Of a DNA stretch of 8,598 nt, positions 1 through 6,136 are shown one piece after another. The notes under the pieces were generated by a model. That model had not been told where the DNA came from, did no database searches, and saw only the letters and a program-made list of their open reading frames with translations. Source of the stretch: JAWUVP01 sp034112285 (GTDB lineage: Bacteria; Pseudomonadota; Gammaproteobacteria; JABDGN01). Numbering within the stretch: position 1 is the stretch's first letter; each line of letters begins with the position of its first letter. The position numbers were made by a program, and so were the translations under genes. Where the stretch lies: NCBI GenBank assembly GCA_034112285.1, contig JAWUVP010000024.1:1-8598 (forward strand). Reading direction: 5' to 3'.

Positions 1-66
1 CGTGGCAATCTCTTAGACTACAGCTGTAATTCCTGAGATTGCCACGTCGCTGCGCTCCTCGCAACG
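1..66. repeat. Edge of a dispersed REP-like palindromic repeat
   Basis: Positions 1-12 (CGTGGCAATCTC) and 35-46 (GAGATTGCCACG) are perfect inverted repeats. The centre, TACAGCTGTA at 19-28, is itself palindromic about the same axis, so 1-46 can fold into one long imperfect hairpin. Positions 47-66 (TCGCTGCGCTCCTCGCAACG) look like the outer arm. The matching left arm would lie just before the window, so the element is probably cut by the window edge. The GAGATTGCCACGTCGCT..CTCCTCGCA arrangement resembles an intergenic repeat I recall from several unrelated bacterial genomes; that likeness is from memory. No transposase is visible. Positions 67-128, up to the end of the next gene, hold nothing I recognise. 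Confidence 0.65.
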
Positions 67-128
67 ATGGGCTTGCACGTTGATTGTTTTCGGCTTAAAA
101 ACCGCCTCTCAAGAAACCCGAAATACTA

Positions 129-488
129 TTATCCCAAAACACTACCCGGTGTCCAAGTACCTCGGCGCACTTGTTTACGAACATTATTGTTATGGTTTTC
201 TTGGCGACGGCGCGGCTTGCCTTGATGGCGATCCCAGCCACCGGCGCAGGTTAAGTCACCATTATGGTTTTCAACACGCCAGCATCCATTGGCATTGTTT
301 AAGCTCGTCCAGCTCCAATTGCGAGCACGGCGGCGGTGATTGTGATTGGCTTTTTGACATTGGCAAACTAACTCACCACGGTGCATGTCGCATTTGCGGC
401 ATGTTTGCTGGTAGTTACCGGCAGGCATGGCGTGCGCTATTTGTAGGCTTGCGCCGGCTAACATCAGGGCTAATAATAATTTTTTCAT
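129..488 (-). CDS. Small exported protein with a CVNH (cyanovirin-N homology) lectin-like region
   Basis: The product is 119 aa from the chosen start. Residues 1-20 form a typical signal peptide (KK, a hydrophobic LLLALMLAGASL core, cleavage after AHA), so it should be exported. The mature N-terminus, AGNYQQTCRKC followed by GELVCQCQ, TSLNNANGCW and NHNGDLTCAGG, has the spacing of a CVNH module: a Tyr-Gln-Gln-Thr-Cys opening, a Ser-Leu-Asn strand and an Asn-Gly-x-Leu-x-Cys ending. Six cysteines (30, 33, 42, 44, 69, 81) could form disulfides. CVNH proteins usually bind high-mannose glycans. The module here is short, and the tail from about residue 85 is basic and Asn-rich with no recognised fold. 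An upstream in-frame ATG at 494 exists, but GTGAG lies six bases before the ATG at 488 and directly against the one at 494, so 488 is preferred. It starts about 25 nt after the htrA stop on the same strand and is probably co-transcribed. Lectin activity is inferred. Confidence 0.68.
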   Translation of the reverse strand: MKKLLLALMLAGASLQIAHAMPAGNYQQTCRKCDMHRGELVCQCQKANHNHRRRARNWSWTSLNNANGCWRVENHNGDLTCAGGWDRHQGKPRRRQENHNNNVRKQVRRGTWTPGSVLG

Positions 489-513
489 ATTCATCTCACA
501 AGTTTTTTTAGGG

Positions 514-1863
514 TTACTTAATTACAATAAAGGCAGCACCAACACCACGAATAATATTCAGCAATAAACGTTTTTTGTTTCGCTTCGCGGCTTTATACAA
601 GCTTTTAATGTCGACTATTTTCTCGCCATTAGCCGTAACAATAATATCACCAGCCACCAAGCCAGCTATTTCTGCGGGGCTTTGTTTGGTCACGGCCAAT
701 ACTTGCACGCCTTGCACCGAGCCATGGTTAGCAGATTGAATGTCATTGGCGTCACGTAAGGTGATTCCATTTAAGAACGGTTGCATCATACGCAGCTCAT
801 GCATTTGCGTGGTTGAAGCAGTAATGGTTGCGGTTTTGGTTAAATCTTTACGATCACGAATAATGGCCATTTCGACCTTGCTACCCACGCGCAACAAACC
901 AATCACGTTCCGCACTTGGAATGGGTTAGATACAACTTGACCATTAATCGTCTCAATTACATCACCCACCTTCAAGCCGGCTTTGTCGGCAGGCGAATCG
1001 GGTGAAATAGAGGTAATAACGGTCCCCAACACACCGTGTGGTAAATTAAAGGCTTCACGTAAATCGGGGGTTAGTTGCTGTGCAAAAATGCCTAACAAAC
1101 CACGACGCACTTCACCATACTTGATGATTTGCTCCATAATACTGTGCGCCATATTAATAGGAATGGCAAAACCAATACCCACGTTGCCGCCGGCAGGAGA
1201 AATAATTGCGGTGTTAATGCCAATAAGTTTACCGGCATAAGAGACCAACGCCCCACCCGAATTTCCAGGGTTAATGGCCGCGTCGGTTTGGATAAAGTTT
1301 TCATAACCTTCAATGTTTAAATCATCACGTTGCAAGGCACTCACAATCCCCGAGGTAACAGTTTGCGTTAAGCCATAAGGGGTACCAATAGCTGCTACAA
1401 AATCACCGACTTCTAAATGGCTTGAATTGCCCACAGGCAGTGACTCTAAACGCTTAGCATGCACTTGAATAACGGCAATGTCAGAGGCTGCATCCTTGCC
1501 CACTAATTTACCTTTTAAAATACGGCTGTCATTTAAGGTGATGGTGATATCTTTTGCATTTTTCACCACATGGGCATTGGTAATAATATAACCCTTTTTA
1601 GCATCTAAAATAACCCCTGAGCCCATCTCTACCACAGCACGAACCGTGGGCTTGGCATTGGGCGCAGGCGGGATGATTTGGCCATTTTGAGGATTGATTC
1701 GAAGGCCCGGCGGTACACTAATTTCACCCTCAACACGTACATTCACCACCGCAGGCATCACTTTTTTAAGCATGGGGGCAATGCTGGTGACCCCAGGCGT
1801 AGAGGCCGCGACACGGGTAATAATTAAAATTAAACTGCAAAAAATTAGTCCGACTTGTTTCAT
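514..1863 (-). CDS. degQ: Periplasmic Do-family serine protease/chaperone (HtrA, DegQ type)
   Basis: This 449-aa protein degrades or refolds damaged envelope proteins in the periplasm. Residues 1-20 are a signal peptide. The trypsin-like domain carries a complete triad: His98 (ITNAHVV), Asp128 (ASDIAVI) and Ser202 (NPGNSGGAL). Two PDZ domains follow, at about 255-340 (RRGLLGIFAQQL, SPADKAGLKVGDVI) and 365-445 (SPAEIAGLVAGDIIV). The loop before the first catalytic strands (about 50-70) is short, which fits DegQ better than DegP. The frame is open to 1923, but the ATG at 1863 is preceded by GGAG at seven bases and begins the signal peptide, so the 20 extra residues are not expected. It is divergent from yciA, and the CVNH-like gene follows within 25 nt. 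The family assignment is firm; the choice of DegQ among DegP/DegQ/HtrA is less so. Confidence 0.95.
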   Translation of the reverse strand: MKQVGLIFCSLILIITRVAASTPGVTSIAPMLKKVMPAVVNVRVEGEISVPPGLRINPQNGQIIPPAPNAKPTVRAVVEMGSGVILDAKKGYIITNAHVVKNAKDITITLNDSRILKGKLVGKDAASDIAVIQVHAKRLESLPVGNSSHLEVGDFVAAIGTPYGLTQTVTSGIVSALQRDDLNIEGYENFIQTDAAINPGNSGGALVSYAGKLIGINTAIISPAGGNVGIGFAIPINMAHSIMEQIIKYGEVRRGLLGIFAQQLTPDLREAFNLPHGVLGTVITSISPDSPADKAGLKVGDVIETINGQVVSNPFQVRNVIGLLRVGSKVEMAIIRDRKDLTKTATITASTTQMHELRMMQPFLNGITLRDANDIQSANHGSVQGVQVLAVTKQSPAEIAGLVAGDIIVTANGEKIVDIKSLYKAAKRNKKRLLLNIIRGVGAAFIVIK

Positions 1864-1952
1864 TGATAGCTCCATTAATAATGCGAAAATTCTACCTGAA
1901 GTCAGTGTAAATAGCGAGAACATTGCGGTAACAGTCTGTTAACAAAAGGAAA

Positions 1953-1981
1953 TTGATAGGCTTTTTGCCGATAATTGTATT
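1953..1981 (+). promoter_or_regulatory. Candidate sigma-70 promoter for yciA
   Basis: TTGATA (1953-1958, five of six to consensus) and TGTATT (1976-1981, four of six) are separated by 17 bp, which would start transcription about 50 nt before yciA. GATAAT at 1970-1975 is a better -10 by itself but lacks a -35. The divergent htrA promoter must share this intergenic stretch; TAGAAT, read on the minus strand shortly before htrA, is a possible -10 without a good -35. Based on motif matching only. Confidence 0.35.
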
Positions 1982-2036
1982 TGGGTGATATTTCCAGGAT
2001 AATAACCCTCATATTAATAACTCCAAAGGCTCAAAA

Positions 2037-2438
2037 ATGACAGGTGAACACTACATAGAACCAGAAGCAAAAGGGCAATTATTAATTCGCACCATCGCCA
2101 TGCCTGCCGATACCAACCCGCGTGGTGATATTTTTGGCGGCTGGATTGTGTCGCAAATGGATCTGGCCGGTTTAGGTTTGGCGCAAGCAACTTCAAACTC
2201 TCGCGCCACCACCGTTTCTATCGACAAAATGGTGTTCTTAAAGCCGGTAGTCGTGGGTGATTTTATTTGTTGCCATGGTGAATTATTGAAGGTGGGCAAA
2301 ACTTCTATGCAAATAAAAATAGAAGTGTTTGCTATTAGCCAAGGTTCAAAGGGGCGACAGCAAGTGACCGAAGGTGTGTTCACTTATGTGGCCATTAATG
2401 ATGATGGCCGGCCGATGAAAGTGCTGCGGGATAGTTAA
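2037..2438 (+). CDS. yciA: Acyl-CoA thioesterase YciA (hot-dog fold)
   Basis: The 133-aa protein has the length and whole pattern of YciA, a cytoplasmic thioesterase hydrolysing a broad range of acyl-CoAs to free acid and CoA. The signature region covers residues 27-45: NPRGDIFGGW, then SQMDLAG, with Asp42 at the position of the catalytic Asp on the hot-dog helix. ATTVSIDKMVFLKPVVVGD (about 58-75) and the closing DDGRPMKVL are also family features. The ATG at 2037 is preceded by a modest AAAGG at eight bases. It stands alone on its strand: htrA is divergent upstream, and the first kinase gene converges on it 19 nt downstream with no clear intrinsic terminator between them. Confidence 0.95.
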   Translation: MTGEHYIEPEAKGQLLIRTIAMPADTNPRGDIFGGWIVSQMDLAGLGLAQATSNSRATTVSIDKMVFLKPVVVGDFICCHGELLKVGKTSMQIKIEVFAISQGSKGRQQVTEGVFTYVAINDDGRPMKVLRDS

Positions 2439-2457
2439 TTCGTAGGCGCTTGCTCAG

Positions 2458-3852
2458 TTACATAACCAAACAATGATCTTTTTTGACGGGCTCTAATTTT
2501 ATTATATGATCGATTGGGTATATAGGCGCCGCCAAGAGTGCTGGTGGATGTTGAGGCAGGTGTCGGTGCTGGTACTTAGGTGGGCTGAGTAATAAGAGGG
2601 TCAATCGTTCGATTATAGTTCTAAGGCTGGGGCGGTCGCCAGGGTAAAAGTCGATCATGCTTTTAATGAGAGCTGTCAGCTCGGGCGCGGCTGTTCCAAG
2701 TATGTCTATAGTGTCATCGTTAGGTAGCAAGCCTGTAATTTTCCCCTCATGTGCACCATCGCCAAATTTTATGGCGCTAGCAATGGGTGCGATTTTTTCG
2801 TAGTCTTTGTCCACATTTAATATTTCTACGAATATTATGCCCAGCGCATAAATATCTATCTCATGGGTAGGCGTATGCCTTTCACTAATCACTAATTCTG
2901 GCGCACGATAGGGGTGAGTGCCTTTATTACTTTTTACCTTGGGTGATATAACTTGCTCAGGTTGAAGCTTTTCCATCTCATTGGTATTAACAATCCGCGC
3001 CATGGGCTTACCTTCGGGTGAGTGACTAATGACAATGTTTTCAGGTTTTAGATCATAATGTATCCAGTGAGCCGCATGAATTCGTTGTAATTCCGTTACA
3101 ATAGCCAAGAGAAGCTCAAGCAAGTAGGTGAGTGTGATTTTTTTTGCAATACTCTTATAATGTTCAACTAACATTATGCCTGGGAGTAGGGCCATGAGAA
3201 TGTATTGCTTTTCTAACTGAATGGCTCCACTGTATCTTTTGCGTATTTGAACGCTTTCGCCATAGAGTAGCGGTAAGGCTTCTTGTTTCTCTACATCTAA
3301 GTCAGCCGCATAGGTTATTTTTAGCAACATGGGGGCGGAAAAATTAAGGATTAACTTTCCATTGAGCTCAGTAATGGGAATAGCGACTTTTATGACCGAA
3401 CACTTGGTTGGCTGCGTGTAAAGCAAGCGTGTGATTAAAAAATAGCGCTCTTGTAACTTAAAAATTGAAAATAATTTATTTTCAGGATCTTTGCGCCGAT
3501 ATTTGCGATCGTAGGTTAGCGATTTTACTTCATTCCATAATGCAACGATGCCTTGCACGACACCAGGGGCTGTTCTTATACTTTCCACGTATCGAATATA
3601 ACGCTCTGGGGTGAATTTTTTTCCCTCATAATCGCGGTTATACTCATAAAGCTTTTTACATTGAATTATTTTGTGCCATGCAGGGGTATCTGTAGGTTTT
3701 TTATCAATAGTAGATACGTATGGTAATGTTGTCAATATTGTCTGCAAGTAATCAAGCTGCAGCTCGCCTGAGTAAGAATTAGGCAAGGTGATCTTTTGCA
3801 TTTCCGCCATTACGTAAATCTTCATTTTCTCACTTGCACTTTGACCTGGCAT
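2458..3852 (-). CDS. Eukaryotic-type protein kinase homologue with C-terminal CaaX box; DFG Asp replaced (kinase A, probable host-directed effector)
   Basis: The product is 464 aa. Residues 1 to about 145 form an N-terminal region I do not recognise. A kinase-like fold spans about 150-425: a candidate beta-3 Lys178 (APMLLKI), candidate alpha-C Glu191, hinge YILMALLPG (217-225), catalytic loop HYDLKPEN with Asp267, Lys269 and Asn272, APE at 317-319, DIYALG at 333-338 and Arg407. The DFG-equivalent reads NTN (Asn289), where the sister gene has DTD, so the Mg-binding Asp is missing and catalysis may be lost. The glycine-rich loop is degenerate. A Pro-rich tail leads through a Lys-containing stretch (PVKKDH) to the final four residues CLVM, a CaaX prenylation motif of farnesyl type. 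There is no signal peptide. An ATG immediately upstream (3855) is possible; 3852 is chosen because MPxQSA aligns with the sister start. The gene is AT-rich (about 40% GC in a counted line). Kinase homology is firm; the effector role is inferred. Confidence 0.88.
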   Translation of the reverse strand: MPGQSASEKMKIYVMAEMQKITLPNSYSGELQLDYLQTILTTLPYVSTIDKKPTDTPAWHKIIQCKKLYEYNRDYEGKKFTPERYIRYVESIRTAPGVVQGIVALWNEVKSLTYDRKYRRKDPENKLFSIFKLQERYFLITRLLYTQPTKCSVIKVAIPITELNGKLILNFSAPMLLKITYAADLDVEKQEALPLLYGESVQIRKRYSGAIQLEKQYILMALLPGIMLVEHYKSIAKKITLTYLLELLLAIVTELQRIHAAHWIHYDLKPENIVISHSPEGKPMARIVNTNEMEKLQPEQVISPKVKSNKGTHPYRAPELVISERHTPTHEIDIYALGIIFVEILNVDKDYEKIAPIASAIKFGDGAHEGKITGLLPNDDTIDILGTAAPELTALIKSMIDFYPGDRPSLRTIIERLTLLLLSPPKYQHRHLPQHPPALLAAPIYPIDHIIKLEPVKKDHCLVM

Positions 3853-3879
3853 CATACTTCTTATGGTAGTTTTTACGCG

Positions 3880-3907
3880 AGTCTAACAATTAAAGATTAA
3901 GGTTTAA
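3880..3907 (-). promoter_or_regulatory. TTA-phased heptamer stretch upstream of kinase A
   Basis: Read on the minus strand, four consecutive heptamers begin with TTA: TTAAACC, TTAATCT, TTAATTG, TTAGACT. The corresponding stretch before kinase B is also four TTA heptamers. It could be an operator or simply AT-rich promoter DNA; I see no convincing -35/-10 pair. Tandem TTAA direct repeats recall response-regulator sites such as PmrA boxes, but the 7-bp period does not match the roughly 11-bp PmrA spacing, so no regulator is named. Confidence 0.2.
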
Positions 3908-3946
3908 TGAAAGCTCAATAAAAATAATTAATGTTGCCATACGGCC
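3897..3946. repeat. Direct repeat, copy 1 (pgeF tail plus kinase leader)
   Basis: This 50-nt stretch matches 5387-5437 with only a few substitutions and a one-base gap; the first 22 bases (3897-3918 versus 5387-5408) are identical. Copy 2 contains the genuine end of pgeF and the leader of kinase B, so copy 1 is the duplicated boundary, carried along when the kinase gene was duplicated. The repeat unit, counting the kinase gene, is 1489 nt here and 1478 nt in the other copy. Confidence 0.85.
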
Positions 3947-3957
3947 CGCTTCTTTTT
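3915..3957 (-). pseudogene. Remnant of the pgeF 3' end between the two kinase genes
   Basis: Read on the minus strand, GGCCGTATGGCAACATTAAT corresponds to the pgeF codons for Gly-Arg-Met-Ala-Thr-Leu-Ile at the end of the intact gene, with only a synonymous change (CGC to CGT). The following bases have lost one nucleotide relative to the intact copy, which puts the old TGA stop out of frame. Only about ten codons remain, so this is a duplication scar rather than a gene. Homology beyond 3946 is uncertain: TTCTTT occurs in both places, but a gap of several bases is needed to align it. Confidence 0.75.
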
Positions 3958-3959
3958 GT

Positions 3960-5342
3960 TTACATAACCAAACAATCACTTGATTTGCCTGAGCTTAATG
4001 GAACTGTATGATTAGGTGGGTATTGCGGAGCAGGTGCGGCGATTAATGGAGGTTGAGGTGAGTGCATCGGGGCCTTATCTAATAGTAAGGTCAAGGTGTC
4101 GGCAATCGTTTCAAGCTTGGGCCGTTCAGTAGGCTTAAAGTTGATCATGCTTTTAACCAGGCCCATGAGCTCGGGGGCAGCGGCGGGTATGTTCAGCAGG
4201 GCTATCGGGAGCTCATCGGGTAACAGTGTGTTAACAGCGGCTATATAGTCATCATTCTTAAATTGAATGGCCTTTTTTATCGATGCGATTTTTCTGTACC
4301 TTAGGTCAACCGTTAATATTTCTACAAATATTATTCCCAACGCATAAATATCTATTTTATCACTTGGGGAGTGGAACCCTGAGCTTACTAGTTCTGGTGC
4401 ACGATAACCGGGCGTGCCTTTGGTGCTTTCCATAAAGAAGGGAGGGGCAGACGGTCGTTTTTCCATCTCATCTGTATCAATAATATGCGCAGTGGTGTAA
4501 CCGTTAGGTGATTGGGAGATGATGATGTTGTTGGGTTTTAGATCATAGTGCAGCCATTGTGCAGCATGAACACGTTGTAGTTCCTTTGTAACAGCTAAAA
4601 GAAGCGCAAGCAGATGGGGGTATGAAATTATTTTCGTAACGCGTTGATAATATGCATGTAAGGTTATACCAGGGAGCGTGGGCATAAGAATATATTGCTT
4701 TTGTAACTTGAAGGGCCCACTGGCTCTTTTGTGGGTTTGAACTTTGTTGCTATAGAGCAACGTCAGGGCATCTGGCTTTATCACATCAAAGTTTTCTGCG
4801 TAGACTATTTTTAACAACATGGGGGCGGAGAACTCAAAAGTTAATTTTCCATTTTTCTCAGTAATGGGAATAGCCACTTTTACAACAGAACGGTTGGTAG
4901 GTCGGGTGTAAAGAAAGTGTGTGACCCAAAAATATTGCGCTTGAATCTTAAAAATTGAAAATAATTTATTTGGAAGATCTGCGCGTCTATATTTATGGTC
5001 GTCAGGCACTACTTTTATTTTGCGCCACGATGCAACAATGTCTTGCACGACTGCAGGGGCGCTTTTTATACCGTTCACGTATTGAACATAGTCCTCTGGA
5101 GTGAACTTTATCTTTTCATAATTACGATGATACGTATAAAATTTTTTAGATTTAATTATTGTGTGCCATACCAGGGTGTTTTTAGGTTCTTCGTCAAAAG
5201 GAGACACGTATGGTAAGCTTTTTGATATTGCGGTTAAGCAATTATGCTGCAGGCAAGCTGAGTGAGAATAAGGTGGGACGAGCTTGGCTATTTCAGCCAG
5301 CACGTAAGTTTCCATTTTTGCTTTTGCACTTTGAACTGGCAT
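3960..5342 (-). CDS. Eukaryotic-type protein kinase with C-terminal CaaX box (kinase B, probable host-directed effector)
   Basis: The product is 460 aa and is the tandem paralogue of kinase A, aligned without gaps over the first 300 residues. It keeps the full set of catalytic-loop residues (HYDLKPNN; Asp267, Lys269, Asn272) and an Asp at the DFG position (IIDTDEMEK, Asp289, i.e. DTD rather than DFG). It also has GYRAPE (APE 315-317), DIYALG (331-336) and Arg407 (TERPKL). The beta-3 Lys is probably Lys178; the alpha-C acidic residue would be Asp191 instead of Glu. Residues 1 to about 145 are conserved with the paralogue but unrecognised. The Pro-rich tail ends in SSDCLVM, a CaaX box with Cys457. 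There is no signal peptide or membrane segment. The frame extends to an ATG at 5357, but AGAAGAG lies five bases before the ATG at 5342, and MPxQSA matches the paralogue. It starts 62 nt after the pgeF stop, so read-through is possible. Likely a Ser/Thr kinase; its substrate is unknown. Confidence 0.9.
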   Translation of the reverse strand: MPVQSAKAKMETYVLAEIAKLVPPYSHSACLQHNCLTAISKSLPYVSPFDEEPKNTLVWHTIIKSKKFYTYHRNYEKIKFTPEDYVQYVNGIKSAPAVVQDIVASWRKIKVVPDDHKYRRADLPNKLFSIFKIQAQYFWVTHFLYTRPTNRSVVKVAIPITEKNGKLTFEFSAPMLLKIVYAENFDVIKPDALTLLYSNKVQTHKRASGPFKLQKQYILMPTLPGITLHAYYQRVTKIISYPHLLALLLAVTKELQRVHAAQWLHYDLKPNNIIISQSPNGYTTAHIIDTDEMEKRPSAPPFFMESTKGTPGYRAPELVSSGFHSPSDKIDIYALGIIFVEILTVDLRYRKIASIKKAIQFKNDDYIAAVNTLLPDELPIALLNIPAAAPELMGLVKSMINFKPTERPKLETIADTLTLLLDKAPMHSPQPPLIAAPAPQYPPNHTVPLSSGKSSDCLVM

Positions 5343-5369
5343 CACATCTCTTCTCATTATTTCAGCGTA

Positions 5370-5397
5370 AATATAATAAATAAAGGTTAAGGTTTAA
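5370..5397 (-). promoter_or_regulatory. TTA-phased heptamer stretch upstream of kinase B
   Basis: Minus-strand heptamers TTAAACC, TTAACCT, TTATTTA, TTATATT lie between the pgeF stop and the kinase start. The first two are nearly identical to those before kinase A; the last two differ in sequence but keep TTA in phase. Promoter or operator function is a guess from position. Confidence 0.2.
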
Positions 5398-5437
5398 TGA
5401 AAGCTCAAGAAAAGTAAATTAATGTTGCCATGCGGCC
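5387..5437. repeat. Direct repeat, copy 2 (intact pgeF end plus kinase leader)
   Basis: This is the partner of 3897-3946. It includes the last eleven codons of the intact pgeF (Gly-Arg-Met to the stop at 5405) and the first bases of the kinase B leader. Because pgeF is complete here and only a tail is present in copy 1, this is the ancestral arrangement. Confidence 0.85.
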
Positions 5438-6136
5438 TGTTTGACCTTCTTTGCGGTAGGAATAAAACAGCGCGGGTTCGGCTTGGGTGGTGAAGGGGCA
5501 TTGGCTAATGTTGGTAATGCCTAATTGCTGTAAGCGCTGGGTGGCGAGTAGAGGTAAGTTCGTTAGCCAGTGTTCGGGCGTGCTGGCGGTAAAGGCGGAT
5601 TTTGCGGCGTCATTATTTTGAGTGAAAGTGTCATAAACGTCTGCGCTGACCTCGTAATCGTTGGCGCCAATAGCGGGGCCTAGCCAGGCCATGAGTTGCT
5701 CGCTGGGCGAGCTAAGCTTGGCGACGGTGTTTTCAATAATACCTTCGGCTAAGCTGCGCCAGCCGGCGTGGATGGCTGCCACTTCGTCACCAGCAGTGTT
5801 GCACAGTAAAATGGGTAGGCAGTCGGCGGTTAGCACGGCGCACACGGTGTTGGCTTGTGAGCTGTGGCTGGCATCTGCATCCACTAAGCTTTCTGTTTTT
5901 GCGGCATTAATAACAGTGCTGCCATGTACTTGATTTAACCACGTCGGTTCTTGCGGCAAGCGCATAGCGGCAGATAATATTTGCCGATTTTGCAGTACGC
6001 ATTCAACGTCGTCACCACTGTTGGTGCCTAGGTTTAAGCTATCAAACGGCGCTTCACTAAAGCCGTTTAAGCGCGTGGTGGTAAAGGCAGTGATGCTGCT
6101 AGGAGCATCCCAATTTGGGCTGATAATATCAAGCAT
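5405..6136 (-). CDS. pgeF: PgeF/YfiH multicopper-type purine nucleoside phosphorylase / peptidoglycan editing factor
   Basis: This 243-aa protein is of the usual length for the YfiH (DUF152, Cu-oxidase_4) family, reported to act on purine nucleosides and, in E. coli, to keep L-Ser out of the peptidoglycan stem peptide. The zinc-site residues are present: His71 in LNQVHG, Cys106 in TADCLP and His123 in HAGWRS. FSEAPFDSLNLGTNSGDD near the N-terminus, WLGPAIGANDYEV (about 150-162) and the C-terminal FYSYRKEGQTGRMATLIYFS are standard. HAGWRS differs from the common HAGWRG by the last residue. The start ATG overlaps the rluD stop by 8 nt (ATGCTTGA), indicating translational coupling. This rluD-pgeF pairing is conserved in gammaproteobacteria. 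Confidence 0.95.
   Translation of the reverse strand: MLDIISPNWDAPSSITAFTTTRLNGFSEAPFDSLNLGTNSGDDVECVLQNRQILSAAMRLPQEPTWLNQVHGSTVINAAKTESLVDADASHSSQANTVCAVLTADCLPILLCNTAGDEVAAIHAGWRSLAEGIIENTVAKLSSPSEQLMAWLGPAIGANDYEVSADVYDTFTQNNDAAKSAFTASTPEHWLTNLPLLATQRLQQLGITNISQCPFTTQAEPALFYSYRKEGQTGRMATLIYFS

Noticed and set aside
76..128. Possible intrinsic terminator after the CVNH-like gene (CGGTTTTTAAGCCG on the minus strand)
   Set aside because: The stem is six pairs including a G-U with a two-base loop and no U-tract after it.
80..511. A 143-codon plus-strand open frame
   Set aside because: It lies opposite the exported CVNH-like gene, has no ribosome binding site and an unnatural composition (runs of Ser, His, Cys). 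The minus-strand frame has a signal peptide and domain motifs.
1864..1923. A 20-residue N-terminal extension of HtrA
   Set aside because: The ATG at 1863 has a good GGAG at seven bases and starts a standard signal peptide; the extension would bury that signal.
3100..3200. Hydrophobic run YLLELLLAIV in the kinases as a membrane segment
   Set aside because: It falls just before the catalytic loop, where the alpha-E helix of a kinase lies, and is too short and interrupted by Glu.
3870..3910. PmrA-type box upstream of kinase A
   Set aside because: TTAA repeats are present, but their 7-bp period does not match the roughly 11-bp PmrA spacing I know from Legionella and Coxiella.
3480..5000. CRISPR array or tRNA genes
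   Set aside because: No regularly spaced short repeats beyond the kinase paralogy and no cloverleaf-like sequence seen anywhere in the window.
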